Of a stretch of 12,021 nucleotides of DNA, positions 11,801 through 12,021 are shown piece by piece (positions within the stretch are counted from its first letter, which is position 1; every line of letters begins with the position of its first letter). The notes under the pieces are model-generated. The model was not told the origin of the DNA. It saw only the letters and a program-made list of their open reading frames with translations, and made no database searches. The DNA comes from Pseudomonadota bacterium. Its GTDB lineage: Bacteria; Pseudomonadota; Gammaproteobacteria; UBA5335. The translations under genes and the position numbers were made by a program. The stretch is from positions 1-12,021 of the forward strand of contig PKCW01000271.1 in the NCBI GenBank assembly GCA_002862965.1. Reading direction: 5' to 3'.

Positions 11801-12021
11801 ATGAGCAATCCCATCGATCCCACCGCCCGGGAACATGCGGGGCCCTTTCCCAGCCAATCCCAGAGCCAGCCCGCCGTTACCGGAAAAACGGTACCGCAAC
11901 CCGATCACGGGGAGGACAGCTATGTGGGCTCAGGCCGCTTGACCGGCCGGCGCGCATTGATCACCGGCGGCGATTCGGGCATTGGACGCGCGGTCGCCAT
12001 CGCCTTCGCGCGCGAAGGGGC
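11801..12021 (+). CDS. YghA-like short-chain dehydrogenase/reductase, N-terminal part (runs off window)
   Basis: The visible 73 codons start MSNPIDPTAREHAGPFPSQ, then the extended N-terminal arm with PQPDHGEDSYVGSGRLTGRR, typical of the YghA / glucose-and-ribitol-dehydrogenase-like subgroup of SDRs. The Rossmann NAD(P) motif TGGDSGIG is at residues 55-62, followed by RAVAIAFAREGA. Members are about 290 residues long, so roughly three quarters are missing, including the YxxxK active site. E. coli YghA is an NADP-dependent aldehyde reductase, so detoxification of reactive aldehydes is a reasonable guess. GAGGAG (11788-11793) is seven bases before the ATG at 11801; an in-frame ATG at 11786 overlaps that site and is less likely. 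It is divergent from DUF4142. Confidence 0.92.
   Translation, partial: MSNPIDPTAREHAGPFPSQSQSQPAVTGKTVPQPDHGEDSYVGSGRLTGRRALITGGDSGIGRAVAIAFAREG

Noticed and set aside
11413..11823. Extension of the DUF4142 protein to 341 residues
   Set aside because: It would cross the AT-rich patch and promoter elements and bury the signal peptide; the ATG at 11412 has its own GGAGG.
1..12021. CRISPR arrays, tRNA or rRNA genes, insertion sequences, prophage genes
   Set aside because: No regularly spaced repeats with spacers, no tRNA-like cloverleaf next to gene ends, and no transposase or integrase motifs were seen on either strand.

Overview
The window is GC-rich chromosomal DNA (most genes look roughly two-thirds G+C). 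It most resembles a Pseudomonadota bacterium, probably gamma- or betaproteobacterial. The reasons are a LigD with the Pseudomonas-type order PE-LIG-POL, RpoE-like GGAACTT promoter motifs, a yciGFE-like stress cluster and a YghA-like dehydrogenase. The exact taxon cannot be read from the sequence.

Left part (66-4145, minus strand): an apparent four-gene operon transcribed right to left. It encodes a GT4 glycosyltransferase, a DUF2334 polysaccharide-deacetylase-like protein, a UPF0104/YbhN-type multi-pass membrane protein and a cystathionine beta-lyase (MetC). Spacing is tight or overlapping, and three of the four genes appear to use GTG or TTG starts behind good Shine-Dalgarno sites. The first three genes suggest a module that glycosylates, deacetylates and moves a surface lipid or glycan; that is inference. 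MetC belongs to methionine synthesis and looks like a passenger.

Middle (4146-8146): a 437-bp divergent intergenic region carries an unusual run of five perfect palindromes and, next to the plus-strand genes, an ECF/RpoE-like promoter. The plus-strand operon encodes a 61-residue DUF3008 protein, Ku and the three-domain ligase LigD, a complete bacterial non-homologous end-joining set. A perfect 10-bp hairpin overlapping the ligD stop codon separates it from the convergent genes.

Right part (8181-11412, minus strand): in transcription order a secreted DUF4142 protein, a KGG-repeat (YciG-like) protein, and two ferritin-like proteins of 268 and 394 residues. This recalls E. coli yciG-yciF-yciE. 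The KGG gene seems to begin upstream of its first ATG, possibly at a non-canonical ACG. At the right edge a divergent YghA-like short-chain dehydrogenase begins (11801) and runs off the window.

The unifying observation is that three separate transcripts (DUF3008-ku-ligD, DUF4142 and the dehydrogenase) each have an upstream element of the form GGAAC-N17-RTC. Two of these have GGAACTT exactly, and the spacing is identical in all three. This suggests one stress-type ECF sigma factor controls DNA end joining, ferritin-like and aldehyde-detoxification genes together as a stress-survival island. An AT-rich patch (16 G/C in 90 bp) lies precisely between two of these divergent promoters.
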